Origin: Lachnospiraceae bacterium MD335
GTDB taxonomy: Bacteria; Bacillota; Clostridia; Lachnospirales; Lachnospiraceae
Direction of reading: 5' to 3'
DNA length: 64,000 nt
Assembly: GCA_000403335.2 (NCBI GenBank)
Contig: KE159629.1
Coordinates: 248,001-312,000 of the forward strand
Within the stretch, counting starts at the first letter, position 1, and each line of letters starts with the position of its first letter. The notes under the pieces were generated by a model, which was given only the letters and a program-made list of their open reading frames with translations, made no database searches and had not been told where the DNA came from. This document shows positions 9,281-17,895 of this stretch, in pieces. The position numbers were made by a program, and so were the translations under genes.

Positions 9281-10681
9281 TTATTTCTGTGATTTTGGCA
9301 GTCTGTAGCGAAACAGTGCATGGCTGACCTTCTTCCAGTTAAACGGAATAAGCGGATAGAGATAGCTTTGTCCGGATACCATTTTGTTTGATACAATTGC
9401 GAACAAAAACAGAACGATGCCTGCAATATACCCCCAAAACTGAAAGATTGACGTCAGTATCAGATTGATAATTCTGAAAAATTTAATTGCATAGCCGAGT
9501 TCATAACTGGGATGCGTATAGTTTGCGATTGCAACAAATGCCATATACAGCATTACTTCCGCGTTGAACCAACCGCTTTTTACGGAAAATTCCCCAAGAA
9601 TCAGCGCTGCCATGACACTGAGCGGAGTCGAAAGCATGTTCGGAGTATTTACGGCGGCAAGACGCAGTCCGTCTATTGCGAGCTCAAGGATTAAGAACTG
9701 CCATATCAGCGGCACATTAATATCTTCCTTGACGACAATAAAGTCAAAAGCAGGCGGTATCCAGTCAGGGTTTTGCATTAACAGCAAAAATGTGGGTGTG
9801 ACAAAGTAGGTAAGAATCAGGATTAAAAAACGCGAAAATCTTAAATACGAGCCCGTTACGGGTGGAAAGTAGAAGTCGTCCGCTTCCTGTATCATATCAA
9901 GGATGCTGATTGGAAGAATCATGGCGGAGGGTGAGTTGTCCACCAATATAATGATACTGCCCTCTAAAACCTGTGCGGCGGCAGTATCGGGACGTTCCGT
10001 GTATTTAAATTTCGGGAACGGGTTGAACCATTTTGAGGTATAAAGGCATTCCGCAAGACTTTCCTGATTTAAGGTAAGCGCATCGACCTTAATATCGTTA
10101 ATCCGGCTGCGGATTTTTTTTAGGAATTCCTTATCGACGCGGCTGTCCATATAGCAGAGTACAATGTCCGTTTTGGAAGCGTTTCCTGCGCTGAGCATTT
10201 CCATCCGCAGATCGGTACTCCGGATACGGCGGCGTATCAGAGCCGTGTTGAATACGATGGTTTCCACAAAGCCGTCCTTTGATCCTCTTAAAACCTTGTC
10301 TTTTTCGGGTTCCGACACGCCGCGGGCGGGATAGGTGCGAGAGTCGATTAGAATACATTCATCAAAGCCTTCAATGATTACCGCAAATACGCCGCAAAGC
10401 ACATTTTTTGCGATTTCATCAAAATTTTTCGACAAATCAACCTCTACATGCGGCAAAAGCTTATTCATATCCTTGGCACTCTGCGGCATGTCATCGCTTT
10501 TCAGTCCCATAAGAAACTGTAAAATTTTTTGCATCATTTCATCTTTACAGAAACCGTCTATGAAATAGAAGGCTGCATTTTTTTCACCGATTGTAATATC
10601 ACGGTTTACAATATCAAAGCATTCGCTCACATGCAGCATTTCGTTCAGATATTGTTTGTTCTCCTCAAATGTCTGATACAT
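9281..10681 (-). CDS. GerA-family spore germination protein (A subunit)
   Basis: 466 residues with the GerA architecture: a soluble N-terminal domain (about 1-270) containing IIILVDNSPSAMILP, then several hydrophobic helices to the C-terminus. GerA proteins are germinant-receptor subunits in the inner spore membrane. The usual B (permease-like) and C (lipoprotein) partner genes are not next to it, so this is an orphan A subunit or the partners lie elsewhere. A GGGGGA ribosome binding site precedes the ATG. Confidence 0.9.
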   Translation of the reverse strand: MYQTFEENKQYLNEMLHVSECFDIVNRDITIGEKNAAFYFIDGFCKDEMMQKILQFLMGLKSDDMPQSAKDMNKLLPHVEVDLSKNFDEIAKNVLCGVFAVIIEGFDECILIDSRTYPARGVSEPEKDKVLRGSKDGFVETIVFNTALIRRRIRSTDLRMEMLSAGNASKTDIVLCYMDSRVDKEFLKKIRSRINDIKVDALTLNQESLAECLYTSKWFNPFPKFKYTERPDTAAAQVLEGSIIILVDNSPSAMILPISILDMIQEADDFYFPPVTGSYLRFSRFLILILTYFVTPTFLLLMQNPDWIPPAFDFIVVKEDINVPLIWQFLILELAIDGLRLAAVNTPNMLSTPLSVMAALILGEFSVKSGWFNAEVMLYMAFVAIANYTHPSYELGYAIKFFRIINLILTSIFQFWGYIAGIVLFLFAIVSNKMVSGQSYLYPLIPFNWKKVSHALFRYRLPKSQK

Positions 10682-10807
10682 AGTAATCCCCCATTCTTAA
10701 TATGCCCGTTATGCGGTTTTGTGCAGCGCATACAGGTGTGAACTCATTTGATGTTGAGTATTGCCAAACGGGAAAAAAATATTCGCGGGGATATTCGAAT
10801 GAAAAAT

Positions 10808-10847
10808 GCTCCGATACACCCGCTTGAGTTAGCGGCTGTATCGGAGC
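10808..10847. terminator. Strong bidirectional terminator
   Basis: GCTCCGATACA pairs with TGTATCGGAGC, extended by CCGC/GCGG, with a T run on both sides (GAAAAATGC and GCGTTTTTG). On the minus strand it ends cotJC transcription after the C-terminal segment. The rest of 10682-10872 holds no gene that I can see. Confidence 0.85.
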
Positions 10848-10872
10848 GTTTTTGTCGATTAAATAAAGAAAT

Positions 10873-10956
10873 TTATTTATCAAATTCCGGATTAAATGCG
10901 TAGAAATTGCGTGAATCGAGATTCTCCTGTGCAATACGCAGCGCTTCACCGAAACG
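10873..10956 (-). pseudogene. cotJC: cotJC segment 3 (C-terminal 27 codons)
   Basis: On the minus strand this reads RFGEALRIAQENLDSRNFYA and on to FNPEFDK, then TAA, which is the usual C-terminus of CotJC. It has no start of its own. Its first five codons (RFGEA) are encoded by the 15-bp core that is repeated at 17082-17096, where the middle segment of cotJC ends. Joining across that core is in frame. The separated segment cannot be translated in a useful form while element 1 is present. Confidence 0.9.
10942..10956. other. Attachment core of element 1, left copy
   Basis: CGCTTCACCGAAACG, identical to 17082-17096. Host side: cotJC C-terminal codons. Element side: GGAGGATTGC. The LSR stop is only 25 bp inside. 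Confidence 0.85.
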
Positions 10957-10981
10957 GGAGGATTGCAGTAACACACAGTGG

Positions 10982-12508
10982 TTACAAATTCCAAGTGATT
11001 TCAAGATTTCCGTCGGCAATCCGAATAACCTTGATCAAAATATCAACTACAGCCTGCCTGTCTTCGAAAGAGAGCGTTTCCCATGTTTTTACATGACCGG
11101 TTATCTGTGCAGGTTTCTGTTTTGTGTCCGCAGAACCTTCTGTCACAAGTTCCTGCTGCAGAAATTTGCGCTGCGCATCTAATTCTGAAACTTTTTCGTC
11201 AATATATTTGATCAGTATACTTCCAGCTCCTGACACCTTGGAAAGAAGTTCTTCGATTTCCTCCTCAATCTGTGTCAGTCGGATTTTTTTTGTCATATTT
11301 GTCTGTGCGTTTGCCATGTCACTTATGGAGGGGCTTATGTTTTCTTGGAGAACCGGAAATTCTGACAGCCGTTTACTGACAGCATTCAATATATATTCTT
11401 CCAAAACATCCGCATAAACCGTACATCCTGCCCCTTTGCAGTTTCCGTGTGTTCCTGAACGGCTGCATATAAAGTAGCGCTCCCATTTCGTCTTTGCCCT
11501 GCGGATTGTCAGTGCATAACCGCATCTGCCGCATTTTACTTTACCCGAAAGCCATGAATTCTTCGGTTTACAGGTCTTTGTGGATTGCCTGTTGTTCAGG
11601 CTCTTTTGCCGGCAGGCTAACCATGTCTGAGAGGAGATAAAGCCTTTATGCGGTGCAAGTACAAGCTCTTTTTCAGACAGGTCGCATTGTTTTCTTGTTG
11701 CGGATACGGTGCCTTTATAGAGATAACAGGCATTATCTCCCGTAAAATCGCATACGGGATTACAAATTACCGCACCCTGATTCTGGAAAAAACGATATAC
11801 GTCGATGTCGGCTTTCACATATACAGGATTGCGGAGCATTTCACTGATACGGGCAGTATTCCAGTCTGCACCGCGCAGATTTTTAATCTGATGTCCATTT
11901 AAGTAGCGAACTATATCGCCCAGGGAAGTACCTGAATCTGCATACATGGAATAAATCAGCTTTAGCTGTTCGCTTTCCGCAGGCACTTCCGTATACATGG
12001 AGGTGCGGATATTATCAATGACCGTATTGGTCAAGCGATAGCCGTAAGGGACGCGTCCTCCCATATAAAATCCGCGTTTGCACCGTGCGTAATAAGTGTC
12101 CGTTACACGTTTTTGGATTGTCTCCCGCTCCAGCTGGGCAAACACAATACAGATATTCAGCATCGCCCTGCCGATTGGTGTCGATGTGTCAAATTTCTCA
12201 GTGGAAGAAACAAACTCCACACGATATTTTTGGAAGAGTTCCATCATGTTTGCAAAGTCGAGAATGGAGCGGCTGATTCGGTCTAGTTTATAGACAATTA
12301 CACGCCTTATTTTGCCCGCCCGAATATCGTTTATCATATTTTCAAAGCCCGGGCGATTAGTATTTTTGCCGGAAAAGCCTTTGTCCGTATATTCGATAAA
12401 GGCTTCTCCGCGGGTTTCATATCTGCAGTATTCAAGCTGGCTTTCAACGGATATGCTGTCTTTTTTTTCAACAGACTGTCTTGCGTATAATGCGTCATAC
12501 ATCTGCAT
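10982..12508 (-). CDS. Large serine recombinase of element 1
   Basis: 508 residues. The N-terminal resolvase domain holds the catalytic Ser in ALYARQSVEKKDS and the helix RVIVYKLDRISRS; next come the recombinase domain (about 165-270), a zinc ribbon (KCGRCGYAL with later cysteines) and a C-terminal coiled coil. Such enzymes integrate and excise DNA at specific sites. The gene abuts the left core of the element and faces outward. No clear ribosome binding site precedes the ATG; it overlaps a 56-codon frame upstream by 14 bp and may be translated by coupling. The frame appears intact. Confidence 0.93.
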   Translation of the reverse strand: MQMYDALYARQSVEKKDSISVESQLEYCRYETRGEAFIEYTDKGFSGKNTNRPGFENMINDIRAGKIRRVIVYKLDRISRSILDFANMMELFQKYRVEFVSSTEKFDTSTPIGRAMLNICIVFAQLERETIQKRVTDTYYARCKRGFYMGGRVPYGYRLTNTVIDNIRTSMYTEVPAESEQLKLIYSMYADSGTSLGDIVRYLNGHQIKNLRGADWNTARISEMLRNPVYVKADIDVYRFFQNQGAVICNPVCDFTGDNACYLYKGTVSATRKQCDLSEKELVLAPHKGFISSQTWLACRQKSLNNRQSTKTCKPKNSWLSGKVKCGRCGYALTIRRAKTKWERYFICSRSGTHGNCKGAGCTVYADVLEEYILNAVSKRLSEFPVLQENISPSISDMANAQTNMTKKIRLTQIEEEIEELLSKVSGAGSILIKYIDEKVSELDAQRKFLQQELVTEGSADTKQKPAQITGHVKTWETLSFEDRQAVVDILIKVIRIADGNLEITWNL

Positions 12509-12665
12509 ATTTTTTAAAAATCCGATAGAGATTTGCAGAAGCTTCCTGTCGGACTTCCGGTTTGGTTTTTTTTTGAAAGACAGGATAGATATTCGTTGCG
12601 GTCAGCCTCATTTTGTCTGTTTGTATTTGTGTTCCGGGTATTGGGATGTTTTCGTTTTTCTGCAT
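12495..12665 (-). CDS. Small protein upstream of the element 1 recombinase, 56 aa
   Basis: Starts MQKNENIPIPGTQ and ends RIFKKYADV, overlapping the recombinase start by 14 bp. It is preceded by GAGGT. It is basic (many Lys and Arg) and has no family that I recognise. Its place directly upstream of, and coupled to, the LSR makes it a candidate recombination directionality factor. That is inference from position only. Confidence 0.5.
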   Translation of the reverse strand: MQKNENIPIPGTQIQTDKMRLTATNIYPVFQKKTKPEVRQEASANLYRIFKKYADV

Positions 12666-12985
12666 AAATGTTTTTACCTCATGTTTTTTTCATTTTATGA
12701 GAAGCGGCAAGTACACTATAACCGGCTGGCAGACGTAGTTGGATAACGGCAAAATTCCTCTTGTATTTGTTGACATAATTTGGTATGATAAATTCAATAC
12801 GCTAATTTACTTTTTTGAGTGCAAATCGAGCCAAAAAATCAAAATTGGCGTATTGTTTTGTAATTGTTTCACAATTTATTTGTAGACCAGATTGTATTAT
12901 GGAACAGGGGGGAGAACTGGAACGAATACAGAAAAAGAATGCAGTAAGATAAAACAAAAATTTTGAGAAGACAGAGGGATTTTAT
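12666..12985 (+). promoter_or_regulatory. Leader region of the giant secreted protein, with inverted repeat
   Basis: Non-coding. CAATACGCTAATTT (12795-12808) pairs with AAATTGGCGTATTG (12842-12855), 13 of 14 bases, around a 33-nt loop containing GCAAATCGAGCC. A TTGACA near 12769 could be a -35, but its -10 is weak. The rest is AT-rich. The hairpin may be an operator or an RNA control element for the downstream gene. Confidence 0.4.
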
Positions 12986-15900
12986 ATGAAGAAGAAATTT
13001 TTATGTATGCTGTTATCGGCTGCAATGCTGTTTACGACAGGCGATTTTTCCGCACTGACTTTGGTACAGGCCAGGGAGACGCAGGAAGCTGTTGAGGAAA
13101 CCGAAGAAGTGCAGGAGGAGCGTTCTGCAGATTTTGAGAGCACGACGGTGCAGTATGAGACAACGCAGGAAACGCAAGAAGATACCGTGTCCAAGGAATG
13201 TGAAGAAGTATCGGAACCGCAAGAACAGGAGCCGGAAAGCCAAGAGCCGCTTGAGGAGGAATCCGTACAGGAAACAGGATCGGGAACGGAAACCATATCA
13301 GATGAAGAAATTGCAGAAAGCACTGTGGAGGTAACGACCGAAGAAACGGGCGCAAGTGAGGAAAACGAAAGCAGTGAAGAAACTGAAAGCAGTGAAGAAA
13401 CCGAAAGCAGCGAAGAAACAAGCAAAGAAGATACCGAAAAAAAGCCAAAACAATTGAAGCTTCAGGCGGCATATCATACGCCTGACGAAATCAGGGAATT
13501 TTTAGAACAGGAAACTGCTGTAAGTACGGATGGAATCACCTATGCGGCAGAGCCTGACTTTGCCTCTCCTTACGAAACGGGCGTTTTGTCCAACACTGCG
13601 TTGGACGCGGCAAAGGCTTATATCAGACAAATTCGTTTTATTGCCGGAGTGTCGTATGATGTGTCTTTTCGTGACGAGTACAGTCGCTTAAGCCAGGCGG
13701 CGGCATTTGTAAACTGCATGAATGGCGAATTGAGCCATGAACCTGTGCAGCCGCAGGAAATATCGGAGGAGTTATATGGAATTGCATGTGACGGCGCGCT
13801 CAATTCCAATCTTACATATACAAACGGAAATCCGTCGGTTTGGGAAATCCTGAATGCTTCCTGTTTAATGGGCAGTGATACGGACAATTTTTCTGAAATC
13901 AATCTGCGCAGGCAGATTTTAAATCCGTCTGCGCAGCAGTTCGGATTTGGCGCGGTAAAGGACGGTAAGGGCGTTTACAGCGCTGTATATGCGGCAGATT
14001 GCTCCGACAGTGACGAGACCGTAATGAGTGTCGCGTGGCCTGCACAGACAATGCCGGTTACTTATTTTGACAAAGAAAGTTTTTGGTCTGTCTCAACCGG
14101 CGAGGCATTGAACACAGCAGATATTCATGTGAATCTTACACGCAAGTCTGACGGTGCGCAATGGCACTTTTCAGCAGATGCGGCAGACGGAGATTTTTAT
14201 GCGGATGATAACGGCATTATCTTTCGCCCAAAACTCTCGGATGCGGAAACGTATGCAGACGGAGATTTATATCAGGTAGAAATTACAAAAAATGAAGAAG
14301 AATATCTCTGCTATCAGGTCGAATTCTTTTCCGTTTCAAAGGACACAGAAGAAACAGCCGAAGATGAGCCTTTGCAGTATACCGTAACTTTTGAAACAAA
14401 TGGCGGAACAACTGTAGCGGCGCAGTCGGTTCCTGAAAATAAAACTGCAGCACACCCAAAAAATCCGATTAAAGAAGCCTGCCTGTTTGACGGCTGGTAT
14501 AAAGACCCGGAGTGTACGAACGCATGGGATTTTGAGACGGATATGGTTACGTCGGATATAATTCTGTATGCAAAATGGACGCAGGAAACGGAAACCGTGC
14601 CGGCGCAGAGTGTTTCCGATGTGTTAAAAGCTTCCGAGGAAAAGATTGACTTAGCGGCTGCGAATGTCACAATCTCAAAAATAAAGCCAAAGATGTATGA
14701 CGGTATGTCTTATACACCGGTAGTAAAAGTTACTGTTAAGGATGGGAAAAAACAGGTGACGCTTACGGAGGGAGTGGATTATTCCGTAAAGTATACCAAC
14801 AATGTCAATGCAGGAACCGGTCAGGTCATCATACAGGGCGGCGGTAATTATACAGGATCGGTCACACAGGAGTTTACGATTAATAAAAAGCCGATAAGCA
14901 AACTGAAAATTGTTGCGGACGGCATGACCGTTAACAGTAAAGCGGCTCCGTCAATATGGATTTATGACGGTTCCCGGATGGTGGCAAAAAGGGATTACAA
15001 GCTTGAATATGACAGCAGTCTGACACAAAAAAAGACGGCATCGGCAAAGGTAAAGGTAATCGCTGCGGAAACCAGTAATTATACCGGTTCTGCTTATGCA
15101 AAGGTTGCCGTATATGAGCTGAAAGAATCGGAGATGCTTATCACTTCGAAACACGTTACGTTTACAACAAGAACTGCTGAATTTACAGGAAAGCCGATTA
15201 CCACCGATGTTGAACCAATCGTAAAAGTCAATCAGATAACGCTGGAGAAAAATAAAGACTATACAGTACAGTATCAGAATAATGTCAATGCCGGTGATGC
15301 CTATGTGATTGTTACAGGAAAAGGAAACTATAAGGGGAAAGTAGTCGGTTCGTTTAAGATTACACCTGCATCAAAATCAGAGCTGGAAATTAAGGCAATT
15401 CCGGATCAGACTTATACCGGAACACTGCAAAAACCTGCGGTATCGGTAAAGGCAGGAAAGAAAACGCTCAAATTAAACAAGGATTATACGGTTGCTTATG
15501 GGCGTAACCTGAATGCAACGACAGCAGCGGCTGTTACGGTAACAGGTATCGGGAACTATGCGGGTGCAAAGAAAAGCGTTACGTTTGTGATTAAACCGCA
15601 GAACATATCAAAGGCATCCATACAGGGCTCAATGACATCAGGCATTACGTTACTGTATAATAAAAGAATGCTGCAGTTAGGCAGGGATTATAATGCACCG
15701 GTTTATTCTACCGTAAAAGGCAGCAGTATTGCAGTTACAATAACCGGAAAGGGGAACTTTACGGGTGAAATGACAAAGTCTGCAAAGATTGACGTGCCTG
15801 CCTCGAAAATGACACCTGTCATTTCCACCAATATGAACAGGCATAATTATGTATCATTTAACGGTTCACTTATGAGCTCCTACCTGGTAGAGGCAGACGG

Positions 15901-16993
15901 TAACCTGATGCGCGTGGAATATGTTGGCGGCAAAGGGGTATATGCAGAAATCTTTAACGAAGACTTTACATTTGTTTCCCGCAAATATATTAAGATGGAG
16001 TTACCGAAATTCGGTGGATTTTTTGAAGGAAAAGATTATTACTTCCTTGTATTTGGACAGCGGAATCCGGAAGAGAGCAACGATGTTGAGGTTATGCGCG
16101 TTGTAAAATATGATAAGAAATGGAAGCGCAAAGGTGCACTGAGTATATACGGGGCAAATACGATTGATCCGTTTAAGAACGGAAGTCTTCGCATGGAGGA
16201 ATGCGGCGATATGCTGTTTATCCGTTCCTGTCATCAAATGTATAAAAGCTATGACGGAAATAATCATCAGGCAAGTATGGCATTTAGTGTTAGAATTTCA
16301 AAGATGGAATTAATAGAACAGGTTACAGGTATTTCGCAAACAGCGTATGTAAGTCATTCCTTTAACCAGTTTATACTGCGGGACGGTTCCGACTTGCTTG
16401 CAGTTGATCACGGCGATGCTTATCCGCGCTCCGTTGTATTGGCAAAATATGCCAGGAAGGCAGAGGACGAAAAGGTTATAAACGGCGGATGTTACCGTAT
16501 CAGCGTATTGCCGATTCAGGGAAAAGTAGGCAATCCTTATACGGGAGTATCGGTAGGCGGGTTAGAAGCATCAAACACGGCTTATCTGACTGCCGGAAAT
16601 TCAGTGGAACAAAACCCTGCAACATACAATTCTTCAGGTGTACGGAATATTTTTGTAACAAGCACATTAAAAGACAATTATACAAATGAGGGGACAACGG
16701 TTCATTGGATTACTAACTATAAAGAAACCACGGACCCGACTGTTTCGACACCGCAGTTGGTGAAAATAAGCGGCGATGAGTTTATGCTAATGTGGATGGA
16801 AGGAACACAGGTAAAGTGTGTATTGCTCAATGCATTGGGTGAGCTGGTAACGGGAATTTACGGATTTGACAGTGCATTGTCAGACTGCAAGCCGATTGTG
16901 ATTGACAAAAGTGTGGTTTGGTATTATACAAACAACAGTGAACCGGTGTTTTGCACTTTGAAGATTGAAGATGTCAGAAATCAGACAAAGTAG
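12986..16993 (+). CDS. Giant secreted multi-domain protein (cargo of element 1)
   Basis: 1335 residues. Signal peptide (KKKFLCMLLSAAMLF), then a Glu/Ser/Thr-rich stretch to about residue 150 with SSEETE repeats; a domain (about 155-360) that may be CAP-like; an InlB-type B-repeat (about 465-540, VTFETNGGT to ILYAKWT); three or more Ig-like repeats of about 85 residues (545-945) sharing a YDG or YTG start and a VNAG-type turn; and a C-terminal region (about 950-1335) of repeated short strands, possibly a propeller. No LPXTG anchor is visible. Probably exported to the surface or medium. Why it travels inside a cotJC element is unknown. Confidence 0.8.
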   Translation: MKKKFLCMLLSAAMLFTTGDFSALTLVQARETQEAVEETEEVQEERSADFESTTVQYETTQETQEDTVSKECEEVSEPQEQEPESQEPLEEESVQETGSGTETISDEEIAESTVEVTTEETGASEENESSEETESSEETESSEETSKEDTEKKPKQLKLQAAYHTPDEIREFLEQETAVSTDGITYAAEPDFASPYETGVLSNTALDAAKAYIRQIRFIAGVSYDVSFRDEYSRLSQAAAFVNCMNGELSHEPVQPQEISEELYGIACDGALNSNLTYTNGNPSVWEILNASCLMGSDTDNFSEINLRRQILNPSAQQFGFGAVKDGKGVYSAVYAADCSDSDETVMSVAWPAQTMPVTYFDKESFWSVSTGEALNTADIHVNLTRKSDGAQWHFSADAADGDFYADDNGIIFRPKLSDAETYADGDLYQVEITKNEEEYLCYQVEFFSVSKDTEETAEDEPLQYTVTFETNGGTTVAAQSVPENKTAAHPKNPIKEACLFDGWYKDPECTNAWDFETDMVTSDIILYAKWTQETETVPAQSVSDVLKASEEKIDLAAANVTISKIKPKMYDGMSYTPVVKVTVKDGKKQVTLTEGVDYSVKYTNNVNAGTGQVIIQGGGNYTGSVTQEFTINKKPISKLKIVADGMTVNSKAAPSIWIYDGSRMVAKRDYKLEYDSSLTQKKTASAKVKVIAAETSNYTGSAYAKVAVYELKESEMLITSKHVTFTTRTAEFTGKPITTDVEPIVKVNQITLEKNKDYTVQYQNNVNAGDAYVIVTGKGNYKGKVVGSFKITPASKSELEIKAIPDQTYTGTLQKPAVSVKAGKKTLKLNKDYTVAYGRNLNATTAAAVTVTGIGNYAGAKKSVTFVIKPQNISKASIQGSMTSGITLLYNKRMLQLGRDYNAPVYSTVKGSSIAVTITGKGNFTGEMTKSAKIDVPASKMTPVISTNMNRHNYVSFNGSLMSSYLVEADGNLMRVEYVGGKGVYAEIFNEDFTFVSRKYIKMELPKFGGFFEGKDYYFLVFGQRNPEESNDVEVMRVVKYDKKWKRKGALSIYGANTIDPFKNGSLRMEECGDMLFIRSCHQMYKSYDGNNHQASMAFSVRISKMELIEQVTGISQTAYVSHSFNQFILRDGSDLLAVDHGDAYPRSVVLAKYARKAEDEKVINGGCYRISVLPIQGKVGNPYTGVSVGGLEASNTAYLTAGNSVEQNPATYNSSGVRNIFVTSTLKDNYTNEGTTVHWITNYKETTDPTVSTPQLVKISGDEFMLMWMEGTQVKCVLLNALGELVTGIYGFDSALSDCKPIVIDKSVVWYYTNNSEPVFCTLKIEDVRNQTK

Positions 16994-17019
16994 TGTTAAT
17001 CAAATAAGATATGAAAGGG

Positions 17020-17043
17020 CAGGGCAGCAGAAATGCTGTCCTG
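17020..17043 (+). terminator. Hairpin after the secreted protein gene
   Basis: CAGGGCAGC pairs with GCTGTCCTG (one G-T) around AGAAAT. The following T tract is weak. Confidence 0.5.
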
Positions 17044-17081
17044 TTAGACGTAAAAAATCTTTTATTTCATTTTGTACGGTT

Positions 17082-17096
17082 CGCTTCACCGAAACG
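17082..17096. other. Attachment core of element 1, right copy
   Basis: CGCTTCACCGAAACG, identical to 10942-10956. The cotJC codons for RFGEA lie in it and continue into the middle segment. Confidence 0.85.
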
Positions 17097-17426
17097 CTGA
17101 AAATGCACGATTTCCCTTGCACGCAGAAAACGAATCGGTTCACAGACCTCGGGATCTTTTACAAGACGCAGGATATTGTCATACGTTGTGCGGGCTTTTT
17201 GTTCTGCCGCAAGATCCTCGGTCAAATCCGTAATCACGTCGCCCTTTGACTGGAACTCGCACGCGTTAAACGGAATGCCGCCTGCCGCCTGCGGCCAAAG
17301 TGCCAGCGTATGGTCAACATAATATTTGTCAAAACCGGATTTCTCAATTTCCTCCGGCGTAAGATTTCTCGTAAGCTGGTATACAATCGCACAAATCATT
17401 TCAAAGTGAGCAAGCTCTTCAGTACC
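17082..17426 (-). pseudogene. cotJC: cotJC segment 2 (middle part, about 115 codons)
   Basis: Minus-strand codons read GTEELAHFEMICAIVYQL through LTEDLAAEQKARTTYD to REIVHFQRFGEA, the centre of a CotJC manganese-catalase fold with the metal-ligand motifs EELAH and EIVH. At its left edge it ends in the element 1 core; at its right edge it begins at the TACC core of element 2. In place it reads out into foreign DNA at both ends (upstream MYRKSHRIM, downstream NRTK stop). It has no ribosome binding site of its own. Confidence 0.92.
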
Positions 17427-17450
17427 CAGAGAAGCAGCGGTAATGTTCCA
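17423..17450. other. Left end and attachment half-site of element 2
   Basis: Core TACC followed inward by CAGAGAAGC, then AATGTTCCA. The right end of the element, read inward on the minus strand, is GGTA, AGAGAAGC, AATGTTCCA. A further copy of this half-site stands at 21420-21446. Confidence 0.75.
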
Positions 17451-17648
17451 CTTACTGTATTTTGGGACGGGCATGATACGGTGGGATTTCCGATACATAG
17501 CTTTTCGACGTTTGAGAGGATAAAGAAGTATGATGAAAATGAAGATGCGGGGAATGTCGGGAAGCCTTATTCTATCGAAGTTAGAGATACGGAAAGAACG
17601 ATAACTATATATGGCATTGCTTCAACGAGATTTGATATAGCAGGTTAA
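17427..17648 (+). other. Alternative 3' end of the element 2 recombinase gene (used in the circle)
   Basis: 73 open codons beginning QRSSGNVPLTVFWDG and ending TRFDIAG then TAA. They have no start of their own. If the element circularises at the TACC core, they follow in frame after T559 of the recombinase (EHFRGFST) and give a 632-residue protein. A related 68-codon stretch follows the same half-site at 21423. No known domain recognised. Confidence 0.6.
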
Positions 17649-17654
17649 ATTGTG

Positions 17655-17693
17655 TCAGACCTATTTGTTTTATTGTGGACAAGTAGGTCTGAT
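17655..17693 (+). terminator. Terminator-like hairpin at the left end of element 2
   Basis: CAGACCTATTTGT pairs with ACAAGTAGGTCTG (12 of 13) followed by ATTTTAT. It would stop transcripts coming from the recombinase in the circular form. Confidence 0.6.
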
Positions 17694-17696
17694 TTT

Positions 17697-17793
17697 ATGT
17701 AGTAAAGCACACAAGTATAAGATTTGAAGTTGTTCGATTTGATTCGCTTGATTTTTTTGCGTTGAATAGATATAATGTAGTAAAGCACACAAG
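17697..17793 (+). repeat. Two 19-bp direct repeats upstream of abiEi
   Basis: ATGTAGTAAAGCACACAAG occurs at 17697-17715 and 17775-17793, 78 bp apart. They lie in the promoter region of the AbiE operon and could be regulator sites or the scar of a small duplication. Confidence 0.7.
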
Positions 17794-17833
17794 CGATAAA
17801 AAATTTATGCGTATTTTAGTGCAGAGGTGAAAG

Positions 17834-17882
17834 TTTGGAAGTAAACTTCCAAATCTACCTGAATGACGCAGTAAATGCGTCA
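17834..17882 (+). promoter_or_regulatory. Two inverted repeats at the abiEi start, likely AbiEi operators
   Basis: TTTGGAAGT AA ACTTCCAAA (17834-17853) is a perfect palindrome; TGACGCA GTAAA TGCGTCA (17864-17882) is a second one touching the ribosome binding site. AbiEi antitoxins are known to repress their own operon by binding paired inverted repeats. Site assignment is by position. Confidence 0.6.
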
Positions 17883-17895
17883 GAAGGAGGAAATA

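Larger units (their letters stand above)
10942..17096. mobile_element. Element 1: serine-recombinase element inside cotJC, about 6.1 kb
   Basis: Bounded by a 15-bp direct repeat, CGCTTCACCGAAACG, at 10942-10956 and 17082-17096. It contains an LSR at one end (minus strand), a small overlapping gene upstream of it, and a very large secreted protein gene. Outside the two cores are consecutive parts of cotJC. Excision between the cores would restore the frame exactly. No conjugation or phage genes are present, so it resembles a simple gene-intervening element more than an ICE or prophage. Confidence 0.88.

Noticed and set aside
12982-13472. Long minus-strand frames rich in Ser and Leu opposite the giant secreted protein
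   Set aside because: They mirror the Glu/Ser/Thr repeat codons of the real gene, have no ribosome binding site and no family.
17067-17498. CotJC read as a complete 143-residue gene starting MYRKSHRIM
   Set aside because: The first 24 residues come from element DNA and the last four (NRTK) from the other element; only the part between the two cores is CotJC.
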